Positions 28,209 to 40,704 are shown, counted from the first letter of the stretch. The stretch: DNA of 44,717 nt from Hofstenia miamia (GCA_004352715.1 SCFE01000016.1:1210178-1254894), one strand, 5' to 3'. Program-made: numbers and translations. Notes: generated from the letters alone by a model not told the origin.

Positions 28209-28407
28209 CAACAACTTCCTGACGGAAGCTATTTATCTACTAACAAATTTTGCAAAGTTATAAACAATGTAGTTAAGTCTTAGCATATTTTCTTGCCTGA
28301 AAGGTATTGCAATGACTTCAACATCATCAATACTCTGATTCAAAAACAAATTGATATTTGAAGATTTCTTCAATCAAATACTCATTACTATCTAATTTAG
28401 TAAGCGC

Positions 28408-28437
28408 TTCGATATTCTTAAACTTAAGAATATTGAA
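28408..28437. repeat. Near-perfect palindrome
   Basis: CTTCGATATTCTTAA and TTAAGAATATTGAAG are inverted copies around AC, with one non-pairing position. The inner ten bases of each arm pair perfectly. Confidence 0.8.
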
Positions 28438-29267
28438 GATTACATCTATTTACACATAAATACGAAATGATTTTATTTTATCTAATGATACCAGATTGAT
28501 CTACACAGTGTCAATATTGACGGAGGTAGACGTCAGTTGAATATATTTTTGCTGAGTGCCCTGAAATATATGTAGGATACACACTAAATAAATTGGCACA
28601 GAATCAAAATGCAAATGCATACAATACGCACCATCATTATGCACATAAGAGAAGCCGACTGGCAGAGAATTTATCATTTTATACTGATATGTAAAAAGGC
28701 ATTATAGTTTCTGCTTTGAGGCATCTGCTTCTCGAATTATATTCGTAAAAAACGGACATAAAAACATTATTATGCATTCAAATTATTTCAAGTAGTTAAA
28801 GTTTTTCTTTTAATTTTTGTTGAGTTTGGCATAGGTGTGAACATCCTCAGTGGTGGATTTTTAAATCAACATATAAGTAGATAATTGTTTGTATTATATT
28901 TATTATTTACTAACAAAACCAATAAATTCAAACCATTTAGAAAAAAGCACAGGAATTGAAAGTGAGGCGCTCGAACAATAATGCTGGGCAGAATGATTTT
29001 TAAGTTACATTGGATTGTTTGGTTACTCATTTAAGTATTCTAATTTCCACTCGAAGAATAATTATTTTAGAATTAAGGACTAAAATAAGTTGCTCTTAAA
29101 TTACGCCTCTTAATAGTAGCATATACAGGGTCGACCTGCGCTGTAAAAATAGAGGACCTATAAGCAAAACGAAAAGGTAATGGTAACAAATTGGTTTAAT
29201 GTAGATTTTTATTTTTGATAAAACTGTTTTCATAAATACTTGAAAGCACATAACTTGTAAAATACAT

Positions 29268-29269
<2 letters not shown>

Positions 29270-29302
<33 letters not shown>
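29270..29302. repeat. (TA)n microsatellite
   Basis: Uninterrupted TA dinucleotides. Confidence 0.95.
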
Positions 29303-29307
<5 letters not shown>

Positions 29308-29729
29308 ATAATTTTTGCTCGATAAAATTATTAATCATTGAATGTAATTGCATCCCAACAGTTTAAGATATTGGAAACCTATATCCACAAAGGCGAGTTC
29401 AGTAAGCATACATTGTATGCATGCAATAGGTAGAACAATATCTATTTTATTTCTCGAAAATGGTCAGACTTGTCCAATGGGGTGTGGATTCGTGGTGCCC
29501 ACATGGGGATCCTCATAGACTTCGTGTGGTGGGTGAAGATGAAATGTCACCCCGTGGGTCTCATCGAGATTTGTGGGGCTAACAACGTAACTCCAAATTT
29601 CATTATAATCATGTTTTTATTGCTTTCCAAAATCAAAAAATGAAGATGACGCATCTATTCTACCCATGGGAAAATCATCCACATGAACAATGAAAACGTA
29701 ATTTGTATTATTACAACCTCCTCCCAGAC

Positions 29730-30060
29730 TAGTCAACGGCCGAAATTTCGAAACTCTGCTAGGCTCTACTCGGCTTGGCTCGTTTTAATTTTACCACAAT
29801 TAATCTTTCAATGAGACTCGTCTTAGCTCGATATTTTTTTTAAAAATATTGAGCTCTCGGAATTTTTTACATAGCTCTTCATATTATTAAATAAAAATTT
29901 CTAAAAAAAGATTATAAGGAAGGAAGGTATATTGAATGAAAAATGTGAAAAATCAGCATAATCAAATTAAAAAGCAGTACTATACATTTGCTTTGCTCAA
30001 AAAGGCTCGTTTTGGGGTTGTTGTATATCCAATACTGTGCTTATGCTCGGCTCGTTGACA
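29730..30060. mobile_element. 331-bp inverted-repeat element with GGCTCG subterminal repeats
   Basis: Left end TAGTCAACGGCCGA and reverse-complemented right end TGTCAACGAGCCGA align with one gap in each. GGCTCG/GAGCTC motifs (CTCGGCTTGGCTCG, GACTCGTCTTAGCTCG, GGCTCGTTTTGGGG, GCTCGGCTCG) recur near both ends, a layout like hAT MITEs. No matching target duplication was seen. Confidence 0.5.
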
Positions 30061-30298
30061 GGTCTTCCTCCTCTGCATCAAGTGGCATTAGTGAAAGATA
30101 AAGAACTCCGTCCATCAAAATTCAGATTTCTTAAATGAGCAATGTATTGGTTCCTTAACAGAATAAAACAAATTGGTGAAAATAAAACTGAAAGTGCTAT
30201 CAACTTTGCAATTCGACGGAAGACAGCGAAAGTGAAAGCAATTTTGTTGAATTTGATTTACATATTATATTAATAACATAATGTTTGTCTTCATTATC

Positions 30299-30308
30299 TA
30301 TATATATN

Positions 30309-30339
<31 letters not shown>
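30299..30339. repeat. (TA)n microsatellite with one ambiguous base
   Basis: TA dinucleotides containing an N at 30308. Confidence 0.95.
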
Positions 30340-30342
<3 letters not shown>

Positions 30343-30845
30343 TTGCATAGTTTTGATATGAAACCAATATGCAAAATTAGCTACCATAGATATACATGCC
30401 CATATGATCTATGGGGAAAATTTCATGAGCTGGGTGGAGTGGAGATCAAAATTCTGCCCCAGAGACAAGCCTGCAAATTGTATTTTACTTTTTTTCTGAA
30501 GATAATTAAATTAAAAAATATTCGCTATTTAGGACAGCATTTTTGCAAATTATAGTATGCATTTTAGAGTAGGTATATACCCTATAATGTTCAAATGCAA
30601 TCCGCAAAAGTTGAATTTTTTATTGGGAAAGATTTCATTATTGTTATCTTAAAATTTAAAATTTACTAATACTTTTCAGAAGTGATTGATTAGCATGGGG
30701 CCCTAGGCAATTGCTGCCTTGGTTCCTTTAAATTCAGTACTGATCATAAATACCAAACTACAACTAAGTTTGAATAAAACAAAGATATAGTTAACAGCAT
30801 AACCTAGAAAGTGTAACTAGACAATATTTGAAGTGTAACATGAAT

Positions 30846-31523
30846 TCAATTTACCTCGATCACTAAGGATGTCAAGATTTTTGGAATATCATTTTGCGTT
30901 CCAATATAAAGAATGTACAACTTCCCATTTGTAACAAATGTTGTGAAATTTGAGTGGAGCGATAGTTCGCTGAGAAGCAAACTCCTGATATCCTCTATGC
31001 TGCTAACAGGCTCTGATTTAACGATTTGTTGTTGCTGAAGGTTTTTTAAAGAAGAAACCTTAGGCTTTAAGTTTGTTAGAATAACTTGATCATTCGAATT
31101 ACATGTGTGAACATGAGATGAATTGTTCTTGCTCTTGGAAAGCATATCTTGATATTTGTTGTGAAAGGTCCCATATTTTGCTTCTTTGATCGAAGCAGCT
31201 TTTCTAGTGTTCAAGTATTTCAGTGGATTATCAAAAATTGTCGGAACAGCTCCTTCTTTTAGGCGTGTTCTTGACAAATCGGCAGACGTCTGAAGACGAT
31301 AGCTGTTTTTATCAAAACGTTTTGAATGGAAAGCGGATTCTTCAAAATGCAAAGCGCACAAACGGCTATGTCGTGTTGGAATGTAATGTCCACGCTGTAG
31401 CTCTGTTAACCATTGTTCCAGCAAAGCCTGGTTTTCAAGAGGAAACCTGAAGACAGGTATTTTCTGTTTATTTCCTGATCCATAGCCGGTGTGGCAACCA
31501 AGAGCTGCGCAACGATAAGGCAT
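30846..31523 (-). CDS. THAP-type zinc-finger protein (first coding exon or complete short protein)
   Basis: Starting at ATG 31523, residues 1-97 form a THAP domain, a C2CH zinc-binding DNA-binding fold. It shows Cys5, Cys10, Trp38, Cys56 and His59-Phe60, with A-V-P-T-I-F at 92-97 closing the domain as in most family members. Met-1 directly before P-Y-R-C is typical. The remaining 128 residues are basic and Ser/Asn/Gln-rich, and no known domain was recognised. The frame reaches TGA after V-I-E-V-N. A splice donor (ATCGAG|GTAAAT, exon end at 30855, phase 0) lies just before the stop, so the protein may continue downstream. THAP domains occur in host regulators and in P-element-type transposases; no transposase domain was found nearby. 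Confidence 0.85.
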   Translation of the reverse strand: MPYRCAALGCHTGYGSGNKQKIPVFRFPLENQALLEQWLTELQRGHYIPTRHSRLCALHFEESAFHSKRFDKNSYRLQTSADLSRTRLKEGAVPTIFDNPLKYLNTRKAASIKEAKYGTFHNKYQDMLSKSKNNSSHVHTCNSNDQVILTNLKPKVSSLKNLQQQQIVKSEPVSSIEDIRSLLLSELSLHSNFTTFVTNGKLYILYIGTQNDIPKILTSLVIEVN

Positions 31524-32696
31524 TTGCTATTAGCGCGCTAACAAAAACAGTGTAAATAAATTATTTGCTCACTGCCACTAAATGAAAACAGTGCGGACTA
31601 CAATCGTACACTGTTATAATTCAACAGCTGAGCCATGCACTCGCTATGTTGTCGACGTGGAAAAGCAGCGAGTTGATATTATCACAACCTTAAATTTCCT
31701 AGACGCCATTATCTGTTTTTTAATGCGTAAATTTCTTTTTCAAATGCAATTAATTCATTTTCTGCTCCACGAGTGTACCCAATGAAATATTTTCCAAAAT
31801 AATACAACATAATAACTATCTCAACCAAATATAAGGATTTCAAAAACTTAATTTCTCTCACAAAATACCCTCTGACTATATAGATGGCCGATGGTTAATT
31901 TGAATCCGGCCACTTATATCAATTATTATTAGAGATGAAGAAACTAGATTAATTAAACACGCAACATTAATAATCTTGTTGTTTTCTTCCTATTTGGGAT
32001 ATCTCTGCCACGATTTCATTGGGAATATCCTCATAATATAATTATAATAATAGTTCATCTTTGTAGTTTTGTGTATATGCAAAACTTTGCAAATATTGAA
32101 ATTGGGACTGGGAAAAAATCTGATTAATAGCTTAAAAGTTAAAAATGACATTATAATTTAGTTAACCGATTAATCACACATTATCATTTTTAGATATGTT
32201 CGACAGAAATGTCAACTCACTGTTTTCACATTAGATAAAATCCTTATATAGCGATATTTGAAAAAGTTAAACTTGCAAAAAAACATATGTGCATTATAAC
32301 AGAGATACCTTAAATACCTTAAAATATAGCTCTAGAAATTGATCCGATGGCGCAACAACTAGTGGGATTTGTAACCCAATATAATAAACTTCAACGTTGC
32401 ACAAATGGTATAAAATGGGACTTTTGATAGTTACAAAAAAATTCCTTTAAAGTTTTTGTAGTGGTTATTGACAGAATAACTAAATCAACGAAGAGCATAC
32501 ATTTACCCAAAACAAGTAATCATTGACGCCTCCATTATATATTGATATTCGATTTATATGTCAACATTTTGCTCTGTTAGGGTTATTGCCTTATATCCAT
32601 CTGTTGATAACATCATTGCAAGGTTCAAGTGTGCAATAATGAAGAATAACACGCGACATAAAGAATTTTTAAAGGTGGACTGTCAATCCCGACTCA
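31524..32696. other. Upstream region of the THAP exon; no gene recognised
   Basis: It should contain the THAP gene's promoter and 5' UTR. I could not assign a TATA box or other site with confidence. The reading frames present have no recognisable motifs. Confidence 0.4.
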
Positions 32697-32960
32697 TCAC
32701 GATATTACCAACTGTTTAACTTGGTTGGAAGCTGCATTGTGCCAATCCCAGCACCTAAGCGCTGTGAAGGAGATTGCAAGAAGTTGAGATGACAGTGAAT
32801 TACTTGTGAAGTTCGTAATTGAAGCAATTTGCACTCTTCTTTGGTAAATCATTTTATTGGTCATTTTGATAACCAAGCTTGAAGTCACTATATGTCTTAG
32901 TTGAATGTCTTTTAGTTCGCTGATTATCATATGAATCTGCTCAATTAAATTGACCCCATC
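32697..32960 (-). CDS. Possible terminal exons of an unidentified gene
   Basis: After a good acceptor (TTATACCAG|GAT) a frame runs from 32960 as DGVNLIEQIHMIISELKDIQ, then LRHIVTSSLVIKMTNKMIYQ and RRVQIASITNF. Within it a 42-nt segment (32762-32803) starts GTAATT and ends CCTTCACAG, the size of the short introns of the peptidase-like gene. Removing it keeps the frame, which ends CWDWHNAASNQVKQLVIS and TGA. I do not recognise the protein; it is predicted mostly helical. It could still be a chance frame. Confidence 0.35.
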   Translation of the reverse strand, partial: DGVNLIEQIHMIISELKDIQLRHIVTSSLVIKMTNKMIYQRRVQIASITNFTSNSLSSQLLAISFTALRCWDWHNAASNQVKQLVIS

Positions 32961-35900
32961 CTGGTATAATAAAATTCATAAAGAATGAAAATTAGCGACA
33001 CTAGTCTAGTTGTGGAATGCAATTCTGAAGTTGCCACTGCACTCATTTGCTAGTTAATCTTATTGTTACAGACAAAGTATGGTCTGGTTGCGCATCTTAC
33101 GGAAATGCAAGGAAGTTGTGGCAAAAACAAATAATAATATTAGAGATGCAATTTGTTCAAGAGAAAATGGATTTTATTTTTAGAACTATCTTACCAATAG
33201 CTAAAGTGCATAAAACTAGTTTACACTTATTTACCCAACAATCTATTTTCCGTTCCTCTCAATATCACCCGGACTACTTCATCATCATCTACATCTCATC
33301 GAACAGCCTCATTGTCCTTTAATTTTGAGGCATTATTTCAGGTGAACTACCTTGAAAACAGCAACGAATTAACACAGGTATCGATAGGGAGGTACAGCTC
33401 TTTGAAATGATGACAGTGTCACAAAGGATCCCATGAGATGGTGGAAGTCTTGATGTTTCTTCACCCTCTTAAGGTCATTGCAAAAATTTGGACTAGTTTT
33501 TATCTTAGTCTGTTTTGTGACTTGTATTTCAACAAATCATTTGTTTTGCATGAATGATACGACTGTATTTAAATGGAGTGGTTGGGCTTTTTTGGCTGGC
33601 CGTAACCTGCCGCTAATTTTTATTTACAACCGTGGCTGAGATGTTAATAGCAGTCACTGCTCGTCCTTGAATAAAACTAATTATTCATTGTAAAAACCCT
33701 GTTAAATTCAGTTTACAAGTCAAAACAAATTTAGTGTTAGGCTTCTAAAAATCGTAATTTGAAAATTGAAGCCGCGATCGTGATGGTTTAGGCCGTAGCC
33801 GTGCGTTAGGGGCGACCATACCACAGCGAGCGGCCAAAGCCGCATAACACTATTACTGAGTTTTAGAGGTACTACCAGAATAATTGAACTACGTAGTTTG
33901 CTATATTTCATAAAAATAAAATGTAGGATATATTATTAATTCTGTAACTCCACATATTTTCAAGGATAACCAATATGCAATTAATATACTTACTCTACAC
34001 CTACTGTAGCGTACACCAATATAGGACCATAAAATTTTTACATTGCTATTGTATCTTAAACTTTTAGTCAGGTAAATATTCGGTTATTAAGAATGTATAT
34101 TGTTTTGGTTAAGCAAGAAAACATAAAACGCAATTCCTAATTTTTCGAATGAATAACTAGAGTTAAATTCCTTGCCACTACTCCACTTATATAGGGATCT
34201 TCCTTCTAAAAATATGTTTTTATATTGCAGCCCTATTTTCAATTTGAATGGATCAGCTGCTGTAGCTTACATAAACGCATGACCACATTGACCACATGGA
34301 TCATTTGTGGACAGATCCATGCAAATTTTCGTGGATTTGATTGGATATGAATCAGAAAATATTCGATCCACAGCAATTGTGTTTTGAGACTACTACATTA
34401 GGCTATGCTTAGCTAAGTCACATAGCAAACGTTAAGGGTGTTACAATGGGAGATGCTGTTCAAGAAGCCGCTCGGCAGAATTCACGATAGTGTTTATCAG
34501 AATACTTTGTTATACACAAACTAAAAGAAAGACATGTTTTCAAAGACTTATTTCCTAAAAGCTCAAACATTGATTTCTTAACATGACATTTTTTACGACA
34601 ATTGATTAGCATGAAATCTCAGAATATCTCATCACGCCATTCACCAAATTTAACATTTTGAACTTTGCCTTATATTGCTTTGTTGAAAAGCAGAGTTACT
34701 GTAAAAAACTATTTAAAATCACTCGGGGACATTTGAATATTTCTCTGGAATTTTATTAATTCTAATTTGTTTAATTTCGTATTTTCTACGTCACTCTTGA
34801 CGTCACCTCGTCATTTCGGGGTTAAGTTTTCATTGCAGTTACTTTGTCCCCTCAGTGGTATGTTACATGTTATTTTGCTTGCTCACTTGAATTTGCGAGG
34901 GAATGATCGCGTGATTGAAAATTGTAAACAATTAGCAGGTAATGTTTTACGCTTTGTATAAATAGGGAACTATTGTAGCAATCGTTTTTTCGCTTGGGTG
35001 CTGCCCTTGGAAAGACTGAATTAGAATCAAGTCTTGTTTTAACTGAAACGTGTTCTTTTTCTCCGATGTTTACTTTTCAATTTGATTATTTGTATTATCT
35101 GTAATACAATGATTGCTTAAGTCACGACACTATTTGGGAGTCCTGCTAACCTGGCACCAGTGTGATGCGTAACGCTGGATGGTTTGCAGCCTAAATCGTG
35201 GTTCATATTAGATTATGACTAGGTATAGGGAGATAATAAACCTTTCGTTCTTGTCCTACATACACTTATAACAATTGACAGAGATTAAATTATGCCATTC
35301 GCAAACGTGAATGCGCAGCAGTTATGCGCTATTTAATAGTTAGCTGAGAGATAAAAACCACTTCGAGACTCCTACTTTGCACTGAGATAGAAATTAAACG
35401 TTGAGACAAGTAAGCACCGCACTCTCTAATCACAAGCTGCCTTCCCCTCAGGTAGCACTCCGGCTGGACGCCGTATGAATTGGTCATCCTGGTTACAAGT
35501 TACAGTGGATGAATTACTGATGCTATCAGTTATTACGATCTCTTGTTATTTATTTTGTTGGAATCATGGCTGCTCTATGTAGGCCTCAATTGTAACCTTC
35601 TTGCAGAGTCAACTAGTTTCTTTTTTGGTAATGCCGTTATAGTCTCAAGCCACTGATTCTACATTATATCTAGAGAAGCACTATTAAAGGAAATTATTGA
35701 AGTAATGAAATAAATACCAAAACCCCTAGTACGAGAAATCAATTGATTCTATTGTTAAAGGTTGTGATCATTGCTTAGAAAATGATTATGCATATTTGAT
35801 TAATAAATAATATATGCTAATTGAATTTAATCTTAAAAAAATTTTCACCATAGATTTGCACTTTTTCTTTGGTTTTTAGCTATAACAATGTGAGTAAATT

Positions 35901-37099
35901 CGTAAAACGTCTTGAAGCAAACTGTCACTTATAAGATTTATTAAATATTTTGCGTGTTGCTGTTATTGATTGATTAAACCCATACAGTCTCGACCTTATT
36001 TAATTAAATAAATGAGATTGAGGAATTGCAATTTGATAAATGAAATATCCAACTGAGTTAATGATTAGCGCAATATTTTATCCTAGGTGAGTAAATAAGA
36101 GGTAACATTTCCGGCGAAAAAATTTTAGAGAAGTTCGTCTTTATTAATTTCAAAAAATTTAACTTGATTGACTAGTGGTTAGTCAATATATCATAAATTC
36201 AATATATGTGATTCAATTGCAAATTTTTATGCGAGAGTAATTTTATTATTAATATATTCATATTGGTTTTTCATTAGCGTTATCCAATATCTCAATTAAT
36301 TTGATTGAGTCAAGGTTTATAATTAAAGAAGTGTTGTTCAGCCTACACATATCAACAATCTAGAAATGTATGTCGTATAACACTACTTTTCTCAGTTAGA
36401 AGCATGTTCTTCATTATTAATGTATCTGTCCAATGCAATTTTAAATGTTTAGCTTAAGAAATATAGTTAATACAAATTCTTTGACAAGATACATGTATAT
36501 ATTTGACAAGATTTGCCTTTGTAAAAACTATTTTGTGATATAAATACGGAATTTTGCAAAATGCAACTCACTAATTTCCAATTACTTTTTTACATTCCCA
36601 GCACATTTAAACAAAGTTCAATACAATTGGTTTTTATGAAATTTCATAGAATGAGAATCATTTGAAGGATGGTCGTCTTTTAGATGAGACACAATCAAAG
36701 TAATGCTTCTATTTTTGTAAAATTGTTAAAATTTTGAGCAAGTAAATATTTAAAAGCATGATTATCCGCCTGATCTCAATTGTTCACTAGATTTGCAGAG
36801 TAATGTGATTGAACAAAACCAGTCAGCTGCTGTTTCAAACTGTCAACTATATCTCTCTATTTATATAAAGAAAATTTTATCCATCCTTTGCTTACAAATA
36901 GATTTTCCACTTGGGCATCGGAAAACGAGCATAGATGTGAAGGTCCACGAATCCCAATTGGAAGAATTCCCCCAATTTTGTGCTGTACGTCTAGGCTGAA
37001 CCCATACTTGACAGTTGCTTTTCGTGAGTGATAATGATAAACCTTGGGCAAGTCTCAATCTAAAAGAAGAGTAACTCTTTAATTGGTATTGGTATATTC
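32961..37099. other. Mostly unassigned DNA
   Basis: No gene recognised. GC-richer patches at 33770-33850 and 35130-35500 break the AT-rich background. A TATAAATAG box at about 34958 followed by a TGGCACCAGTGTGATGCG segment at 35153 hints at a worn LTR. A 52-codon minus-strand ATG frame at about 35340-35500 has no known motif. Confidence 0.4.
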
Positions 37100-38400
37100 A
37101 ATGAATTGATGTTTGCATAACTACATTAACCCTATGTGCCACAAGGGGTTGATTCCACTCCCTTTAAAACTTGTTAAGCGTTTAGCTTTTTGAAACTCAA
37201 TATGTCTGCGCTTGACCAATAATTATAGCATGAGAAATATTCATCCACCTGTTCACTTGCTAGAGGACTTTTCTCAACTATATTTTCATAATTTTGTATG
37301 TGCCATATAGCGTTTTTGCAAGAGGCCTATGATTTTGTTAACCGTTTTGATATAGTACATTTCCTGTAAAGTAAAACGACTCCCACTAAATGCATTAACC
37401 AGGTTTTGTCAACTCAGAAAGCATCATAAAATGTTGCCTAATAAAAAATCTAGAACTTCAAAAAAACATCACGCTTCCCCCTTTCATTAAAATGATGTCA
37501 TCAGCGTAATAATTTGTTCATTTATAGCATCAAATTCGGAATAATATTTTGTTAGTATAATTTTTAATAATTTCAATCATAAATGAAGTAATTTTTTATT
37601 TGAGTGTTTTAAATGATGTATTATTGATAAAAATGCAATTTATAGTAATATCATATCATATACGTTGAATATTAAACAACAATGGTGTATGCTAATTTCA
37701 AAGTGTTAGGTCTTCCTTATTCAAAGCTTTTGATAACCATTCTTGAATATGGGCGACTTAATTGGTACAATTAAACAACGAACTAACATTGATGTTCTCA
37801 TGTACAATAAGGTCAATTAAGGGAAAGGGAAATCCTTTTGGATCAATCCGGTCTGTCCTTCACTCTTCACCAGCTAAAATCGAACTTATTTGATTTGCTA
37901 AGTCTCTTTTCTCTCCAGCTTTAACTCTACCATGCTTTGATTAAATGATATCGATATAGAATAGGTCAGATGTGCTGTTTCAAATAACAAGTACTATTTA
38001 TTCAAACCAAATTGACAGCTTGGGCAAAATACTAATAGATCAATTATTTTCAACTTTGTTAATGCTTCATTTTTAGGTACTGGAATTATATTTGATTACT
38101 TCCAAATAGAAGGATGTGATCGAGTACTTATACAAAAACGGAATAACTTAAACATCAGGTGTAATAGTATTTTCATAATATTTTCAAAATTTACTTGGCA
38201 CAGCCAGTATCACCACATTGTGAAAACGCTTTAATAGCACTTTTTCAATATAGTTCAATTGACTATCATTCAATTTGCATTTAAGATTAGCAGTAGAAGT
38301 GTAGACAGATACAAAATATTTATTAAAAAAATTTGCTATATAAGTATTATTATATGCTACATCATTTCTCCATAACATTGAATTTGGTAATTTTGAATGA
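37100..38400 (-). pseudogene. Probable LINE relic
   Basis: The minus strand reads IANFFNKYFVSVYTS at about 38300, like the A-N-x-F-N-x-Y-F linker before LINE reverse transcriptases. Near 37750 it reads SPIFKNGYQKL, like the V-T-P-I-F-K-K-G block. Stops and frame changes separate the pieces and no catalytic motif survives. Confidence 0.4.
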
Positions 38401-39110
38401 TAGAGAATTTATAAGTTTATAACAAGCATTTATGTTTGATTTATCAGCAAATTGTTCTATGTAAATAATTTTATCCAATTCAATGGAAGTTAATAAGATG
38501 CTAAATTTCTAATGGCATTGTATTTGAAATGTTAAACAACGATGTAAGTTAGTCTTGTTAATATAATACGATAAAACATTACATAGGTGTACTGTGCGGC
38601 GACTTTCCTTGTTCCAAAAATGTATCACTGTTTCTGATGTTGCTTTATAGCCTCCTGCCTGCAGTATGAATCCTATGTTGGCATGTAGCTCAAGTCGATC
38701 AATCAATCAATTGAGTTCCAATTCCCCTGGAAAGCACGGATGCCTTTCTCATTTCTGCATTATATAATATTGTCCAAAATGTCATTTTCTATGTCGTGAT
38801 GTGTCGGTTCAGCAGTTTTTCTGATGACTTTGCACTTCCAGGTCAACCTCAGGGATCCAGACTGGGAATGTTTCTCCACAACTTTCAATCCTTTGAAATA
38901 AACTAATTTGCTGTATTAGAAAAATTAGATTTTTCTGCAGGTTTTCCATGCTCATGACCTATGGAAGCATCTTCTTCATGCAGAAGTACGTCGTTGTCTT
39001 TTCATCGCTCATATGAGCCGTCCCCTCCCAATTTTCTGAATTCCTCCAAACTCATCATCACTCTCATTAAATATTTTATGTAATGCTGACTCACAGTTCA
39101 TCGACAGTTC
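38401..39110. other. No recognisable gene
   Basis: A 65-codon minus-strand frame at 38509-38706 (GFILQAGGYKATSETVIHFW inside it) looks protein-like, but I do not recognise it and it has no supporting neighbour. Confidence 0.3.
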
Positions 39111-39592
39111 AATAAGATAAGATATTCTTTATTCAGATAAATATTGACAATTAATAACTGGTAATTTATCTGAATAGCGTCGAAAAATATACAATCATAC
39201 GTAATACATACAAAACAACAAATAACTATACAATAAATGTACCAGGCTAGGGAAAAATTACTAATGAGAGATTTCAAGTATGGGTTGTTGAGTAATCATA
39301 ATTGTAAAATTTATATCCTAGCCATGATTTACTTGAGATATACTGTTGTTTAAGGTAAATTTTAATGTGCCTTTTAAAAATGCTTAATTTTTCAGTGTTT
39401 TTATTTCTTTAGGTAATGAATTCCAAGTTCGGATAGCGGTATTAATGAATGATTCTTTCATAATTTTTTTTCTATATCTAATACATGTAAAATGATTTGA
39501 TCTGGAGTTCTGCTTCTGAATAAAACCAAGCATAGAAATCATATTAAAAGGTGGTAAGTTCATTATGAGTTTAAAAAAGGTCAACATAGTAT

Positions 39593-40342
39593 TTAAAATG
39601 ACAAGCTGTCTTGGGAAATGATAGATTTTAAAATGTACTCCTTAGTTCTAGAAGAATTTTTCTTTAAAGCATTTAGTGCCCACCTTAATTGGATATCAAG
39701 TTTCTTAAAAAAACAATCTTTTATGTCAGTAAGTAATGTATTTGCATAAATTAGGTGACTCATTATAAATGCATGAAAAAATTGAATTATCGTACAGGGG
39801 GTCAATTGCCTTACTATCATTGATATATTTCTTATACTGATAGCTAATTTTCGAACAGTAGCATTAATGTGAGATTCAAAATTTAGTTTCGAGTCAAAAA
39901 GTACTCCTAAGTACTTAAAATTATTAACCGTCGGAACCTTAGCATTATTAAGATTAAGAGCTAAATCTGAAACATCGTAGTTATATTTAGCGGGCTGCAA
40001 AATACACAATTCAGTTTTACCTTCATTTATGATCAACCTATGCATTCTGAAATACGTGCACAATTTGTTGCAATTTGATGCTATAGATTCAATTGCCATA
40101 TGCATGGATTTATTATCATTGAATATGCAGGTATCATCGGCGTATTGAATTAAATTACAATCAGTTGTAGTGTGCATGTCGTTTACATATATACTGAAAA
40201 GAAGAGGACCTAGAATTGTTCCTTGAGGAACACCATTGTTAACAGGCAGCCAATTTGAAAAAACATCGCTTATCTTTACTCTCTGAAACCTATCCTTCAA
40301 ATAACTAGTTATCAAATTTCTGCTTTTATTAGAAAAACCCAT
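39593..40342 (-). pseudogene. LINE reverse transcriptase, catalytic half
   Basis: Residues in order: LPVNNGVPQGTILGPLLFSI, then YVNDMHTTT, IQYADDTCIF (the catalytic Y-A-D-D box), FKYLGVLFDSKLNFESH and the thumb region. The start is not natural: the preceding part of the same domain lies in another frame after a lost base near 40370. Confidence 0.9.
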
Positions 40343-40704
40343 ATAGGATAATTTTTTTATTAGTATGCTAGATTAATCGAATCAAAAGCTTTAGAAAGAT
40401 CTAGGCAAGCAATAGCTACAAACTTATTTGCGTCCAGTGACGNTTTACATATATACTGAAAAGAAGGGGACCTAGAATTGTTCCTTGAGGAACACCATTG
40501 TTAACAGGTAGCCAATTTGAAAAAACATCGCTTATCTTTACTCTCTGAAACCTATCCTTCAAATAACTAGTTATCAAATTTCTGCTTTTATTAGAAAAAC
40601 CCATATAGGATAATTTTTTTATTAGTATGCTATGATTAATCAAATCAAAAGCTTTAGAAAGATCTAGGCAAGCAATGGCTACAAACCTATTTGCGTCCAG
40701 TGAC
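40182..40704. repeat. Tandem duplication of 261 bp inside the LINE
   Basis: 40182-40442 and 40444-40704 are nearly identical, with a few substitutions and a small indel. They are separated only by the N at 40443. The unit codes for the S-K-A-F-D to G-P-L-L-F-S-I-Y-V part of the reverse transcriptase. Confidence 0.9.

Larger units (their letters stand above)
26703..29729. other. Non-coding AT-rich stretch
   Basis: No gene recognised. It has a TA microsatellite at 28175-28207, another at 29270-29302, a 30-nt palindrome at 28408-28437, and a possible hAT-like end (TAGAGGTGTGCGGGA) at 27551-27565 followed by CCGCTCCC repeats. A GC-richer patch at 29460-29590 has no clear reading frame. Confidence 0.5.

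Noticed and set aside
31223-31450. 75-codon plus-strand frame
   Set aside because: Antisense shadow of the THAP exon.
36857-37058. Three overlapping open frames on both strands around 36.9-37.06 kb
   Set aside because: All are open at once, none has a recognisable motif, and none can be linked to neighbours.
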